From positions 10,790 through 74,789 of the forward strand of contig CAZLZR010000018.1 in assembly GCA_964564015.1 (NCBI GenBank): 64,000 nt of DNA. The letters run 5' to 3'. The translations under genes were made by a program, and so were the position numbers. Positions 27,601-36,983 of the stretch are shown piece after piece. The notes under the pieces were generated by a model. It had not been told where the DNA came from, ran no database searches, and was given only the letters and a program-made list of their open reading frames with translations. Each line of letters begins with the position of its first letter. Position 1 is the first letter of the stretch. The DNA is from Acetivibrio sp964564015 (lineage in GTDB: Bacteria > Bacillota > Clostridia > Acetivibrionales > Acetivibrionaceae).

Positions 27601-30600
27601 CCTGATAAAATTCAATTTCTGAAGTTTTAAGATTCAGATACCTTGCTTCCACACGGCTTCTTGTTGCAGCAAGATTAAACTCTTCAGGAATAATATCCTG
27701 ATTTGAGTATTTTGAGGCCGTTTCCAGTACTGCTTCACGGCTTTCAGCCACAGCAACAACAAAATTCAGCCTGGCAGTCTTTCCCGGCTCTATCCTTATC
27801 ATATACCTCAAACCCATAATAGGATCCAGGACTGCTCCCACCGAGTTCGACAGTGGCTTACTTGGTTCTATAGCCTGAGGATTTGATACGTCTCTACCTC
27901 TTCCAATGAACTTAAATCTATCTGTTTCATATTGTATGCCTCCTAATGCCTCCCCTTCGAGGGTCAGTATGTTGGCAGCCCACATGGTTTTATCATTTTC
28001 AGAACGTGGTCTTCTGTTGGCTACAAGGCAGTTTAACTCAGGAATAAACTGTGTTCTTATAAACAGGTTACTGAAAGCAGGATGCGCCACATCCGCTCCA
28101 TGCTGTGTCAAAACAAGCTCAAAATAGCTGCTGACCTCCAACACACAAGCTTCGCTCCCGTGGTTTACAAAAGTTACTCTTCTTATTTCTGCATTGTCAC
28201 CAGAGCTGACAACAATCTCAGTAACTGTGTCAATATCACCATCCTTCCTGTGATACTTTGCCACTCCTGATGTAAATACTACCTTATATTTGTCGGGACG
28301 TTTGTAAACGGGCGCATAGCCTGAAGACCATGCTTCATTAGTGTTGTCATTCCGCACATAGAAGAATATTCCGTAATTATCTAAGGTAATGTCTTCCCTC
28401 CACCTGGTAACATCTAACAAATTGCTCCTGCTGTATCCGGTTCCTTTATCAGTAACCATTACAGAATAGCTTCCGTTTGATAAAATATGAGCCTTAGGCA
28501 GATCGTAGTCAGGCATATCATATTCCCTGTACGAATCTTCTACATCAAAGGTTATATCGTTAAACGGCAAAATCCTCTCCTTCGTCTCCTTTGTAAAGAG
28601 AATATTTGAAGGCACCTTTTCCTGGAGAAGCAGTTTAGCAGCATCAACTACCGGATCATTGTGGAAACGCTTCTGCATTATATTTCTGTTTAAATAATTG
28701 TTAAGAGCCAATATGCTCATTCCCTGATGGTGAGCCATATAGCTTTTTACAATACCGTATTTTAAACCAATCGGCAGCCTCTCCGGAGTGTAATCTACCG
28801 CTTCATAATATCCATAGGGTCCATTTGCCCCCTCTGCCGCCAACCTTTTAAGATTTCTTACCGAATCATGCGGATCAATCGGCAATGCAAGCATGGTAGA
28901 ATAGGGTGCTACTACCATATCTTCAGCCAAACCCCTTTTTAATCCAAGCCATGGAACCCCAAACGCCTTATACTGATAATCCAGCTTTATATCAAAAGAA
29001 TAGAATCCCGACTCAGACGTTCCCCATGGAACATTCCTCTGTCTTGCATATTTTTTCTGACTACTCAAGACAAACGAATAGGTCTCATCCATCAATGTAT
29101 TTTTGATACTCTTCATTATAAGTAAAGGCATCAGGTACTCAAACATTGTTCCACTCCATGAAATCATACCTTTATACCGATCTATCCGAGTAAGCGTCCT
29201 TCCAAGCTTGAACCAATGCTGAGCATCAACCTCTCCTCTCGCAATAGCTATATAACTTGTCTGTCTGGCTTCGGAGGCCAGTAAATCATAGTATGAATTT
29301 GTCAAACTATTTTCTTCAATATTATAACCAATCGAAAATAACTGCTTTTTATTATCATATAAATGTATAAACTCCGTTTCATTGGATATTTTTTCAATAC
29401 GGCCAATTAGATAACGGTAATTCGAAATAATCTGCTCAACATTACGGATAGAATTTTCAAGTTCATGCTTCAATCTATCCAACCAATTTTTTACATTTAC
29501 AAATCCGCTTTCCTTATTTTTATGAATAATTTTGTTAAGCTTATCGATTTCAGTATTCAGCTTCCTATAGTGCTCAGGTAATTTTGCCAGTGCCACATTT
29601 ACCTTAAGCAGTTCAAATATAGTCTCTATAGACTTTATGGGCTCCCCTTTGATGTATCCGTTTTGTAATTCTTCAGGAATTTCAAACAGCAAATAACTCC
29701 AAGAGTAGTAATTGCTTAATTCCTCCTTAAATCCCGATACCATATTTTCCACCTTGCGAAACCAGGTATTAATCTTCCTCCCTTTTTCTCTCTGGCTCTC
29801 TGCAAGCTTGTCTATAGCTTTAATCCATAGTGTCAAATCAAACTTTCCAGCTTTATCAAAACTTCCGGCAAAATCATCAAAGTACCCTGTTTCCCATTCA
29901 ACTCCATCTTCTTCCTTCCTGCTGAGATTGACAGTGTCTTTTATTCCGTCAACCATCACCTTTTCAATAAGCGGTCTGTCTAAATACTCCAAAAGCCCTT
30001 CTTTTAGCGTAATTAGATAGCATACAAAATTTCCGCTGTCAACAGTTGAGATGTATCTAGGTCTTAAAGTATTAAGTGTGCGGGTATCATACCAGTTGTA
30101 TAGATGACCATTCCACTTGTCCAATTTCTCAATGGTACTCACTGTCCTTTTGATGATCTTATACATCTCATCTGTACCAATATAACCAAAATCCCTTGCG
30201 CACAAGGCCGCTAGCATTCCAAGCCCAATGTTTGTGGGAGATGTCCTGTATGCAATACCGTTTGGCGGATCCTCCTGATAGTTATCCGGCGCAAGATAAT
30301 TATTTTTATTATTTACAAACTCTTCATAGTACCTCCAGGTTTTTCTGGCAGTTGCTCTAAGTTCAAGCAAATCATCTCTGCTCAATGGCTCTTCGGTTTT
30401 TATCTCTTCTCTGCTCACCCTATAGGCAATAAATGGTGAAATAAACCATACAGTCGAAACTATGAAAGCCGGAATAGCCGATTGCGGCTTAAACAAAAAT
30501 GCCAGACCTAACACTACAATAGCTTGGAGTACACTCACTCTCATCTTTATTACATAACTTTTTAGTGAGTTTTTAAGAGTCCGTTCAGTGTCTAATGCAG

Positions 30601-33442
30601 TTACCCACTCAAGCATATTTCTCTTTGTAACAAAAACTCTTGCTAAAGTAATTGCTATGGCGTTGACCATCAGATAAGCCTGATACGGCAAAAATACAAA
30701 CTGTAGAGTTATTTGCAGAAAAGCCGCTTTCAGCCCGCAAATAGCCGGTTTATACCTTCTCGCAAGTATCAATCTAAGCGGTTTATACACCAGATAATCA
30801 ATACCTGACAATATGAACGAGAAATACGTAATAAACAGTAAAACACCAACCCACAATAATATATTTCCCGGAAATACACTAAATCCAAGACCGGCCAGCA
30901 ACATAACAGAGGGCGCAATCAGGCTTCTTCTAAGATTATCAATTATTTTCCATCTAGATACCGGGGACAAAGGATTTTTGACAGATTTTCCATATCTGTT
31001 TCTGATATTGCCCCGAAGCCAAGGTAAGAGCTGCCAGTCACCTCGCACCCATCGATGAAGCCTCATGGCATAGGAATTATACTTTGATGGGTACCCGTCA
31101 ATGAGCTCCATATCAGATACCAGTCCTGCTCTTATGTATGATCCTTCAAGAAGGTCATGACTAAGTACAGTGTTTTCAGGTATTGCATTTGCCAACAATT
31201 TTTGAAACACATCAATGTCATATATACCTTTACCAGTAAAAATCCCCTCACCAAATAAATCCTGATAAACATCCGAAACAGCACTAGCATAGGGATCTCT
31301 CCCCTCTTCACCTGCAAAAATCCTGGAAAAAAGGGTTTTATTAACACTTTCAATATCAAAACCAATTCTTGGCTGCATAAGTCCATAACCTTTAACCACT
31401 ATGCCTTTTTCTTCGTCTATTTCAGGCAGGTTAAGCGGATGTACCATAGTCCCTATCAGTTTTTTGGCCGTACCTAAAGGTAAAATAGTATCTGCATCCA
31501 ATGTTATAACATACTTGATCTTCGGAAGCTTTGATATATCTTTTGAGCATACACTGTAGCTTGTCTTTTTCGAGCCTAGAAGCAAGTCATTAAACTCAAC
31601 AAGTGCCCCTCTCTTCCTTTCCCATCCCATCCACTTCTTTTGTCTTTCGTTATACTGCCTGTGCCTGTGGAAAAAATAAAATATGTCATTTCCATCCTTG
31701 CTATACTTTCTGTTCAGTTCATTTATCCTGTCCAGAGCCAAATTAACGATCTTTCCGTCACCGACCGTATCCTTTGTATCCGAATCCTTATAATCACCCG
31801 CCAGAGCAAAATACAAGTTGTTTTCCCGGTTTGACAGATAGTACACTTCAAGATTATCAATCAATTCTACTGCTCTTTTCTCATCGGGAAGCAGCGCAGG
31901 TATAACTACCATAGTACTGTACTCATCAGGAATGCTCTCCTTAAGTTCAATCCTGGGAAAAAACGAAGGTTTGAACGCATGGTTCAATAACCAGTTTATG
32001 AAGTTTACAGAAACATCAGCTGAAGGCAGCAATAGAGCCAGAAAACCAATTGAAGCAAGTATTCCTCTGAACTCCAAAGCTTCAGCAAATATATATCTGG
32101 AAAACAGTACACAAATTAAAATGGTTAATGCCAGTACAGAGCCAATGTACACAGTTAATGGATTACTTCTTATCAATCCGGCAAACCTTTTTATCAGGCT
32201 TTTCTTGCGGCCAACTTCCTTTTCCAGTTCCCTTAATCCTTCTCCAATAATATAATAACCTACGTGACAGCTTCTTTTACACTTAACGTCACATAAATCT
32301 CCACTGCTTTCCATTGACCTTTTAGCAAGCTCAACAACCTTATTGGCAACATGCTTTTCGGAAACATTAAAATCAATTGCCAGTTCTTCTATTCTTTTTC
32401 TGTAATAGTTTTTTGAAGACAGATCCATAAGATTGTATGTTCCATTCGGATCAGACCTCAAAATGCTCTCTACTTTGCTTAATGCCTCAAAGATGTCCAC
32501 CCAATTGCTTGAGGATATATATTTCAAGCTTATTATACAGTTGCCTATTGATCCTTTTCTTACTGTTTGCTCACTATGTTCCTTATGTGTTATAGAATCA
32601 ATATTTGTTCCATCTATTTCTAACAGGTCGTCAATGTGTCTTATAACATGAGAATAAGCCCTACCCATTCTCCTCAACCTGTAAGCCAAATGCTCTATGA
32701 AAGCCGAATTTACCTGATACAGCCCCTTAATCTCAGCTTCAATACTTAAAGTTAGCTTTTTTATATCAATGCCATCTTCACCTTTTGCAGATGCAAGTAT
32801 CTCTTCTACCTTACGCCTTTGCTTCTGAGTCTCTTCTACTGTCCGGCATATATAACTTATATTTTCAACCAAAGCGAGCTTAACCATAATAGCAAGTGCC
32901 CACAATTCCCTGCTTGCAAGAACATTATGGGATTGATATGCATTTATATAATTGAGCAGAACCCTTTCGTCTATTCTGCCATCTGTATGAGATACCAGTT
33001 CGAGGGCTACAGTGTATATTCTCGCATACCCTTTAAAAGGCCCGGAACTTAGCATAGGTAGCCGTGAATAAAACTCCTTGGTCAGATCTTTCCTAACGCT
33101 CTTTACCTGTTCCTCAATTATATAAAAGTTATCCAGAAGCCATTCTGCAGCGGGTGTTGTCCCGATTCCCTTCTGCATATCCTCATTCAAAGCCTTATAT
33201 ACGGATAAAATATACTTATAATTTTCATTCATTCTTGGCACAGGCCAATTAAACAGATTAAGCTTTTTAGAAACAGCATGATCATATGCCATTTCTATTG
33301 CATGTGCTTCGAGTTCATCACTTGTAAGTGAAGCATCACGTATCTTAATCTTTTCATCTTTTGATTTGGAAAATATCAGCCAAAAGGTGAAAACAAATAA
33401 AATCAGAACAGCAATCAAATATAAACTTATGTAATCTTGCAT
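24659..33442 (-). CDS. Cyclic beta-glucan synthase-like protein (GT84 + glycoamylase-like + GH94)
   Basis: A 2927-residue membrane enzyme resembling NdvB/Cgs, which builds, elongates, cyclises and trims beta-1,2-glucan. Order: an N-terminal helix (4-22), an N-terminal helical domain, membrane segments near 430-480, a GT domain with TLDADT near 650 and RLHRWVRGDWQL, more membrane segments (about 840-1000), a glycoamylase-like region with WGTSESGFYSFD near 1475 and YMAHHQGMSILALN, and two C-terminal phosphorylase-like parts ending in GSGDWNDGMN near 2600, a GH94 hallmark. The full length matches proteobacterial Cgs. Product linkage (beta-1,2 expected) is inferred. The Shine-Dalgarno (AGGAG) is at a rather long spacing. 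Possible role: periplasm-like or exported glucan, or storage oligosaccharide. Confidence 0.9.
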   Translation of the reverse strand: MQDYISLYLIAVLILFVFTFWLIFSKSKDEKIKIRDASLTSDELEAHAIEMAYDHAVSKKLNLFNWPVPRMNENYKYILSVYKALNEDMQKGIGTTPAAEWLLDNFYIIEEQVKSVRKDLTKEFYSRLPMLSSGPFKGYARIYTVALELVSHTDGRIDERVLLNYINAYQSHNVLASRELWALAIMVKLALVENISYICRTVEETQKQRRKVEEILASAKGEDGIDIKKLTLSIEAEIKGLYQVNSAFIEHLAYRLRRMGRAYSHVIRHIDDLLEIDGTNIDSITHKEHSEQTVRKGSIGNCIISLKYISSSNWVDIFEALSKVESILRSDPNGTYNLMDLSSKNYYRKRIEELAIDFNVSEKHVANKVVELAKRSMESSGDLCDVKCKRSCHVGYYIIGEGLRELEKEVGRKKSLIKRFAGLIRSNPLTVYIGSVLALTILICVLFSRYIFAEALEFRGILASIGFLALLLPSADVSVNFINWLLNHAFKPSFFPRIELKESIPDEYSTMVVIPALLPDEKRAVELIDNLEVYYLSNRENNLYFALAGDYKDSDTKDTVGDGKIVNLALDRINELNRKYSKDGNDIFYFFHRHRQYNERQKKWMGWERKRGALVEFNDLLLGSKKTSYSVCSKDISKLPKIKYVITLDADTILPLGTAKKLIGTMVHPLNLPEIDEEKGIVVKGYGLMQPRIGFDIESVNKTLFSRIFAGEEGRDPYASAVSDVYQDLFGEGIFTGKGIYDIDVFQKLLANAIPENTVLSHDLLEGSYIRAGLVSDMELIDGYPSKYNSYAMRLHRWVRGDWQLLPWLRGNIRNRYGKSVKNPLSPVSRWKIIDNLRRSLIAPSVMLLAGLGFSVFPGNILLWVGVLLFITYFSFILSGIDYLVYKPLRLILARRYKPAICGLKAAFLQITLQFVFLPYQAYLMVNAIAITLARVFVTKRNMLEWVTALDTERTLKNSLKSYVIKMRVSVLQAIVVLGLAFLFKPQSAIPAFIVSTVWFISPFIAYRVSREEIKTEEPLSRDDLLELRATARKTWRYYEEFVNNKNNYLAPDNYQEDPPNGIAYRTSPTNIGLGMLAALCARDFGYIGTDEMYKIIKRTVSTIEKLDKWNGHLYNWYDTRTLNTLRPRYISTVDSGNFVCYLITLKEGLLEYLDRPLIEKVMVDGIKDTVNLSRKEEDGVEWETGYFDDFAGSFDKAGKFDLTLWIKAIDKLAESQREKGRKINTWFRKVENMVSGFKEELSNYYSWSYLLFEIPEELQNGYIKGEPIKSIETIFELLKVNVALAKLPEHYRKLNTEIDKLNKIIHKNKESGFVNVKNWLDRLKHELENSIRNVEQIISNYRYLIGRIEKISNETEFIHLYDNKKQLFSIGYNIEENSLTNSYYDLLASEARQTSYIAIARGEVDAQHWFKLGRTLTRIDRYKGMISWSGTMFEYLMPLLIMKSIKNTLMDETYSFVLSSQKKYARQRNVPWGTSESGFYSFDIKLDYQYKAFGVPWLGLKRGLAEDMVVAPYSTMLALPIDPHDSVRNLKRLAAEGANGPYGYYEAVDYTPERLPIGLKYGIVKSYMAHHQGMSILALNNYLNRNIMQKRFHNDPVVDAAKLLLQEKVPSNILFTKETKERILPFNDITFDVEDSYREYDMPDYDLPKAHILSNGSYSVMVTDKGTGYSRSNLLDVTRWREDITLDNYGIFFYVRNDNTNEAWSSGYAPVYKRPDKYKVVFTSGVAKYHRKDGDIDTVTEIVVSSGDNAEIRRVTFVNHGSEACVLEVSSYFELVLTQHGADVAHPAFSNLFIRTQFIPELNCLVANRRPRSENDKTMWAANILTLEGEALGGIQYETDRFKFIGRGRDVSNPQAIEPSKPLSNSVGAVLDPIMGLRYMIRIEPGKTARLNFVVAVAESREAVLETASKYSNQDIIPEEFNLAATRSRVEARYLNLKTSEIEFYQDLISHILFISPAQRLRQECIINNTKGQPALWPYGISGDVPIVLLRLEKTDEIDIVYEILKAHEYWKYKNLKVDLVILNEEENSYNNPLHGLITDILSTSHAHDMINKSGGVFVLKESSIPKEDVNLICAAARVVLSGNAGDLREQLYVRKEKGLPELKVYKASARKYEHKLNEEPDLNFFNGIGGFREGGKEYEIILRNGVTTPLPWSNVISNQKFGFLVTEFGSGYTWHENSRENKLTPWSNDPVSDTPGEIIYLSDDETGEIWNITPLPIRENEAYSVIHGFGYSIFRHSSHGFEQELTQFVPVSDNLKLSLIRLKNVSDYTREISLYYYIRPVLGVNDQLTASHISTQKHDLGTILIRNTYNEEFAGRIAFVDTSLKERTFTCDRKEFLGGGTLSNPPGVRRVKLSEATGAGLDPCTVICTAISFKPGEEKEIVFMLGEERNVKSVELLTGKYRKVDEVKRALHEVKEFWKEKLESLQFSTSDKAMDYMLNGWLLYQALSCRMWTRSGFYQSGGAYGFRDQLQDCLSLANIIPEITRAQILLHSKHQFIEGDVQHWWHEEKYKGTRTRFSDDLLWMPYVTAEYIRITGDTDILKVETPFLEDEPLKDFEDESYRIPQISSEVSSLYDHCIRAIERSLKFGEHGIPLIGSGDWNDGMNTVGNKGRGESVWLGWFMHSILMSFAPICSSMGEEERARRYLDIARDIVRSIEENAWDGNWYRRAYFDDGHPLGSIQNSECQIDSLAQSWAVISGAGDRERISSAMNALENYLVKRDEGLIKLLTPPFDEGDLEPGYIKSYVPGVRENGGQYTHAACWVVMAFAILGDGDKATELFGLLNPINHAKTHMEYSKYKVEPYVLAADVYSVDPHTGRGGWTWYTGAAGWMYRIGMEYILGFKKNGDSLLIDPCVPKVWDGFSIRYRYKDTFYSISVKNPDGVNRGVNKVIVDGKELDGKIIELINDKTEHNVEVVLGKEQGLND

Positions 33443-33682
33443 TGCAGCTTACCAACTCCTGTTCGATAATTTAATCTTGACCAGCCGGTGCATCAAACAT
33501 CACTGATTACAAAAATGTTAAAATACACTTCAACTGTCCTAATTCTCCCCATTTCATAGAGAAAATATTGTTTTGCAAAAAGCCTGTCCATGAAGTTAAA
33601 TTACAGTCAACAAAAATGTTCAGACTTTAGCATCATATTTTATTATATGCGAAATAGAAATATTCAAACATTTAAATAAAAA

Positions 33683-33714
33683 AAAGAAAACCTTCACAAT
33701 AGAAGGCTTTCTTT
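33683..33714. terminator. Terminator between the rRNA methyltransferase and glucan synthase genes
   Basis: AAAGAAAACCTTC with GAAGGCTTTCTTT (one mismatch), flanked by A and T tracts. It lies about 70 bases past the stop of the methyltransferase on the minus strand. The rest of the 342-base gap shows nothing else I can name. Confidence 0.8.
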
Positions 33715-33784
33715 TTTACTGCAATTTACTATCAATTCAGAATATTATTCTCTACCGGGAATTCGCTTCGCTCATGACTTTACA

Positions 33785-34582
33785 TTAAAGTCTATACCTC
33801 AATACCTCATACATTAAAAGCCCTGCTGCTACCGAAGCATTTAACGATTCACTCTTCCCTGACATAGGTATCTTTACCAGCTCGTCTGAAATATCTGCAA
33901 CACTGTCGCTTATTCCATTGGCCTCATTTCCAATAATAATAGCAATTTTTTCCTTATAATTCAACTCAAAATAATTTTTCCTTCCTTTAAGGTGTGCAGC
34001 ACAAAGTTTTATCCCTTTATCCTTCATTTCCTGAAGTGTTTCCAATATATTTTCACTATAACAAACCGGTATATGAAACAGCGACCCCATGGTAGATCTC
34101 AATACTTTAGGATTATATACATCCACACAGCCTTTAGATACAATTACCGCAGTTACTCCAACTGCATCGGCTGTCCTTATAATCGTCCCCATATTACCCG
34201 GATCCTGTAAAGAATCTAAAACAACAAAGAAATTTTTATCATCATAGACTGAATTAATGCTTACTGCCTCTTTTTTCAAGACTGCAAGTATACCCTGTGG
34301 ACTCTCAGTATCGGTAATTTCCATATATATATTGTTTGAAAGAGTATAAATATTATGGAAACCATGTGATTCCAGTCGTTCAAGTATTTCTTTTCCCCCA
34401 TGAACATCTTTCAGCTTATCTGACACAAGGATTTTTGAGATCTTCACATTTTCCTTTAAAGCTTCCTCAACAAACCGTATACCCTCAATAAAGTATAAAC
34501 CTTTCTGATCTCTGAACTTCTTTTCCTTTAAAGCTTTTATCTCCTTGATAACAGGATTTTTATTGCTACTGATAAAATTCAT
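33785..34582 (-). CDS. SpoU/TrmH-family RNA 2'-O-methyltransferase
   Basis: A 265-residue SPOUT enzyme. It has an N-terminal substrate-binding domain of about 100 residues and a C-terminal knot domain with the three SpoU motifs: LQDPGNMGTIIRTADAVG, IIIGNEANGIS and IPMSGKSESLNASVAAGLLMYE. It resembles the Firmicute enzymes placed beside infC-rpmI-rplT, which act on 23S rRNA. The target nucleotide is not determined by sequence. GAGG precedes the ATG. It follows rplT on the same strand after 89 bases that hold a terminator, so it is likely partly uncoupled from the ribosomal operon. Confidence 0.9.
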   Translation of the reverse strand: MNFISSNKNPVIKEIKALKEKKFRDQKGLYFIEGIRFVEEALKENVKISKILVSDKLKDVHGGKEILERLESHGFHNIYTLSNNIYMEITDTESPQGILAVLKKEAVSINSVYDDKNFFVVLDSLQDPGNMGTIIRTADAVGVTAVIVSKGCVDVYNPKVLRSTMGSLFHIPVCYSENILETLQEMKDKGIKLCAAHLKGRKNYFELNYKEKIAIIIGNEANGISDSVADISDELVKIPMSGKSESLNASVAAGLLMYEVLRYRL

Positions 34583-34636
34583 CTCATCACCTCAGGGCAA
34601 AACATAATTTATTCATCCGTAAACTATACAACTAAA

Positions 34637-34658
34637 AAGGAGCCTCGCAAGGCTCCTT
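34637..34658 (-). terminator. Terminator after rplT
   Basis: AAGGAGCCT with AGGCTCCTT, four-base loop, followed on the minus strand by TTTTTAG. Confidence 0.92.
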
Positions 34659-34670
34659 ATAATGTTTTAA

Positions 34671-35024
34671 CTACTTAATTGACTTAACTTTTTCAGCAAG
34701 TTGAGCAAACGAACCTGCATCATTAACAGCCATTTCAGCTAACATTTTTCTATTTAATGTAATTCCGGACTTTTTGAGTCCATTCATAAATTTACTGTAT
34801 GAAAGTCCATTTATTCTTGCAGCAGCATTTATCCTAGCTATCCACAATTGTCTGAAATTTCTTTTCTTAGCCTTCCTATCTCTATATGCATAAACCAAAG
34901 ACTTCATTACAGCCTGGTTTGCTAGTCTGAAGTTCCTACTCTTCATTCCAAAATAACCTTTAGCAAGCTTTATAATCTTCTTGTGTCTTGCACGGGTTCT
35001 CATTGCACCTTTTACTCTTGACAT
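34671..35024 (-). CDS. rplT: 50S ribosomal protein L20
   Basis: A 117-residue assembly-initiating 23S rRNA-binding protein. The start MSRVKGAMRTRARHKK and RQLWIARINAAAR are typical. It is the last gene of infC-rpmI-rplT. In Firmicutes L20 also binds the leader of this operon to cause early termination, and a matching leader is present at 35821-35953. Confidence 0.98.
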   Translation of the reverse strand: MSRVKGAMRTRARHKKIIKLAKGYFGMKSRNFRLANQAVMKSLVYAYRDRKAKKRNFRQLWIARINAAARINGLSYSKFMNGLKKSGITLNRKMLAEMAVNDAGSFAQLAEKVKSIK

Positions 35025-35041
35025 AAACCTTCCCCTCCTCC

Positions 35042-35239
35042 TTACTTGTATGGAATCAACATTTTAACTGTAGCTTCGTTAGCAGCTGCAACAAGCGTTG
35101 ATTTCCTCAAGTTTCTTGTTCTTTTCGTAGTTTTCTTAGTCAAAATATGCCTTTTAAAAGCTTTTGCTCTCTTTACTTTACCTGTAGCAGTTAAACTAAA
35201 TCTCTTCTTCGAAGAACTATGAGTTTTAATCTTAGGCAT
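35042..35239 (-). CDS. rpmI: 50S ribosomal protein L35
   Basis: A 65-residue basic protein with the family start MPKIKTHSSSKKRF and KRTRNLRK. It sits 28 bases after infC and 17 bases before rplT, the usual tight operon spacing. Confidence 0.98.
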   Translation of the reverse strand: MPKIKTHSSSKKRFSLTATGKVKRAKAFKRHILTKKTTKRTRNLRKSTLVAAANEATVKMLIPYK

Positions 35240-35267
35240 TCTATGTTCCCTCCTTATATATTCTAAA

Positions 35268-35780
35268 TTATTGCTTTGGGTTAATTATCATTAACATATT
35301 TCTACCTTCAAGTTTAGGCTTCTTTTCTAATGTTCCAACTTCCTTTACGGCTTCTGCAAACTTCTCAAGCACCTGTTCACCTAAAGCTGTGTAGTTCATC
35401 TCTCTACCTCTGAACTTCACACTAACTTTCACCTTATCGCCGTCTTTCAAAAACTTAACTGCGTTTTTCACCTTAAATTCAAAGTCATGATCTTCAATAG
35501 ACGCAGATAGCCTTACTTCCTTTATGCTAACTACTTTTTGATTTTTTCTTGCTTCCTTTTCCTTCTTGGCAAGCTCAAACATATACTTACCGTAGTCCAT
35601 TATCCTACAAACCGGCGGTACTGCCTGAGGCGCTATTTTTACTAAATCAAGAGATTTCGAATTTGCAAGAACCTGGGCATCTTTTGAAGTCATAATACCA
35701 AGCATTGTACCATCAGCATCGATTAACCTGACCTCTTTATCTCTTATTTGCTCGTTAATCATCAATTCGTTTTTGTTAAT
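35268..35780 (-). CDS. infC: Translation initiation factor IF-3, with AUU start
   Basis: A 170-residue factor that checks start-codon pairing and keeps 30S subunits free. The start MINEQIRDKEVRLI and the C-terminal LEGRNMLMIINP are typical. The start is AUU at 35780: the only strong site, GGAGG, lies nine bases upstream, while an in-frame GTG three codons earlier overlaps that site and cannot be used. The next in-frame ATG is six codons further on, too far from the site. AUU starts on infC are known to allow IF-3 to repress its own translation. First gene after the L20 leader. Confidence 0.94.
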   Translation of the reverse strand: MNKNELMINEQIRDKEVRLIDADGTMLGIMTSKDAQVLANSKSLDLVKIAPQAVPPVCRIMDYGKYMFELAKKEKEARKNQKVVSIKEVRLSASIEDHDFEFKVKNAVKFLKDGDKVKVSVKFRGREMNYTALGEQVLEKFAEAVKEVGTLEKKPKLEGRNMLMIINPKQ

Positions 35781-35820
35781 AGAAAACACCTCCGGGCAAA
35801 ATTTTACAAATTTTTAACAA

Positions 35821-35953
35821 ACGCAAAAAAGTGGATCAAAGAACCGATCCACTTAACTCCTAATAAGCAAAGTTAAAAACTTAACCTTTAAGTATTAACC
35901 TTAACAGAACAAGTCTATAAGGTGAGAAGTGGATGACTTCTTCTTCATTACAC
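35821..35953 (-). ncRNA. L20-type leader with attenuator upstream of infC
   Basis: A 130-base leader between a strong promoter and infC. It ends in an intrinsic terminator, AAGTGGATC (35829-35837) with complement (35846-35854), then TTTTTTG on the minus strand. A second copy of the AAGTGGAT-like sequence occurs near the 5' end, in a segment that can form GAAG-CTTC pairs, so competing structures exist. The position and operon match the Firmicute L20 leader; I did not fold it. Confidence 0.8.
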
Positions 35954-35959
35954 CGTCAT

Positions 35960-35988
35960 ATTTTATCAGAAAACTTCTTTAGTGTCAA
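35960..35988 (-). promoter_or_regulatory. Sigma-A promoter of infC-rpmI-rplT
   Basis: On the minus strand a perfect TTGACA (35983-35988), a 17-base spacer and TAAAAT (35960-35965). Confidence 0.88.
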
Positions 35989-36041
35989 ATACTTTTTACA
36001 ATTTTCCAACATTGCCAGCATGTTTGTATATTGATTTTTAA

Positions 36042-36677
36042 TTATACATTCAAGTCATCAAAAATAACCGGGATCATTTCTTTAAATTTATTGAGCAAAG
36101 GTATGGCAATCTCCCTCATCTGAGGATGAGCTGCCGAAGCAGTCCTCAGCTTAAAAAAATGTCTCCATTCTCTTAGGTTCATGGTCATGACCAGTTCAGT
36201 CTTGAGCGAATTCGGAAGAATAGCTCTTGCTTCCTGAGGTGTAGCACCAGCCTCAAGCAATTCCATATATTTTTGCTCAGTATACTCCATTACACTTTTC
36301 CATATTTCATATTTCTTGCTTCCCTCTTCAGTTGATGTGTCCCAGAAGCATGGTTCAATATATGTAATCTGATTTGAAAACTTATCCTTGCTGTAGTTGC
36401 AATACCTGGTACTCTCCTGTGAATATGAAGCAATCCTATGCCTCACAATTTCATGGGTAACTCCCCTGTCACAAATAATCTTAACTGTAACACAATAATG
36501 TTCAATAACAGCCTCATGCCCATTCCTGATAATCTTTCGCACAAAATCAGCAGCAGACGCCTCCGTTACTTTGTCTTCACTTTTATAACATACCCTTCCT
36601 GCCTTCTCAATATGCTTGAGAACTTCATCACCATTAATATCAGACTCTATCACAAAATATGGTTTAATTACGATCAC
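36042..36677 (-). CDS. thyX: Flavin-dependent thymidylate synthase
   Basis: A 211-residue FAD enzyme that makes dTMP from dUMP using methylenetetrahydrofolate and a reduced flavin. The diagnostic RHRxxSxxxxSxR motif is intact (RHRIASYSQESTR, 79-91). LRTASAAHPQMRE is also typical. The start is a GTG with GGGG about nine bases upstream. It stands alone on the minus strand, between the infC promoter and the thrS terminator. No thyA is in the window. Confidence 0.96.
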   Translation of the reverse strand: MIVIKPYFVIESDINGDEVLKHIEKAGRVCYKSEDKVTEASAADFVRKIIRNGHEAVIEHYCVTVKIICDRGVTHEIVRHRIASYSQESTRYCNYSKDKFSNQITYIEPCFWDTSTEEGSKKYEIWKSVMEYTEQKYMELLEAGATPQEARAILPNSLKTELVMTMNLREWRHFFKLRTASAAHPQMREIAIPLLNKFKEMIPVIFDDLNV

Positions 36678-36939
36678 TCGTCTCTACCCCGCTTTTTTTC
36701 AATTTGACATCTCAGGTGTTTCAAAAAAATTAATTAGTCAATATATATATATAGTTCCAATCCAATAATAAAGCTAAAAAGCTTCAAGCATAGGAACATT
36801 ATTTCGCATGGCAAATATTGTAAATCAGCTTTTTGAAATACCCATTGCCCAGTTATTTTTTTGGAATCACCTTATCTAAAATATTACCACAGTTCTTTTC
36901 AAAAAAACAGATGTAACACAAAGTAAAAATAGAAAAAAA

Positions 36940-36963
36940 GAAGGCAAACATCAAGTTGCCTTC
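36940..36963 (-). terminator. Terminator of thrS
   Basis: GAAGGCAA with TTGCCTTC, eight-base loop, then TTTTTTT on the minus strand. It is the only structure seen in the 306-base gap before thyX. Confidence 0.9.
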
Positions 36964-36983
36964 CTGCTTTTCTATTACACATT

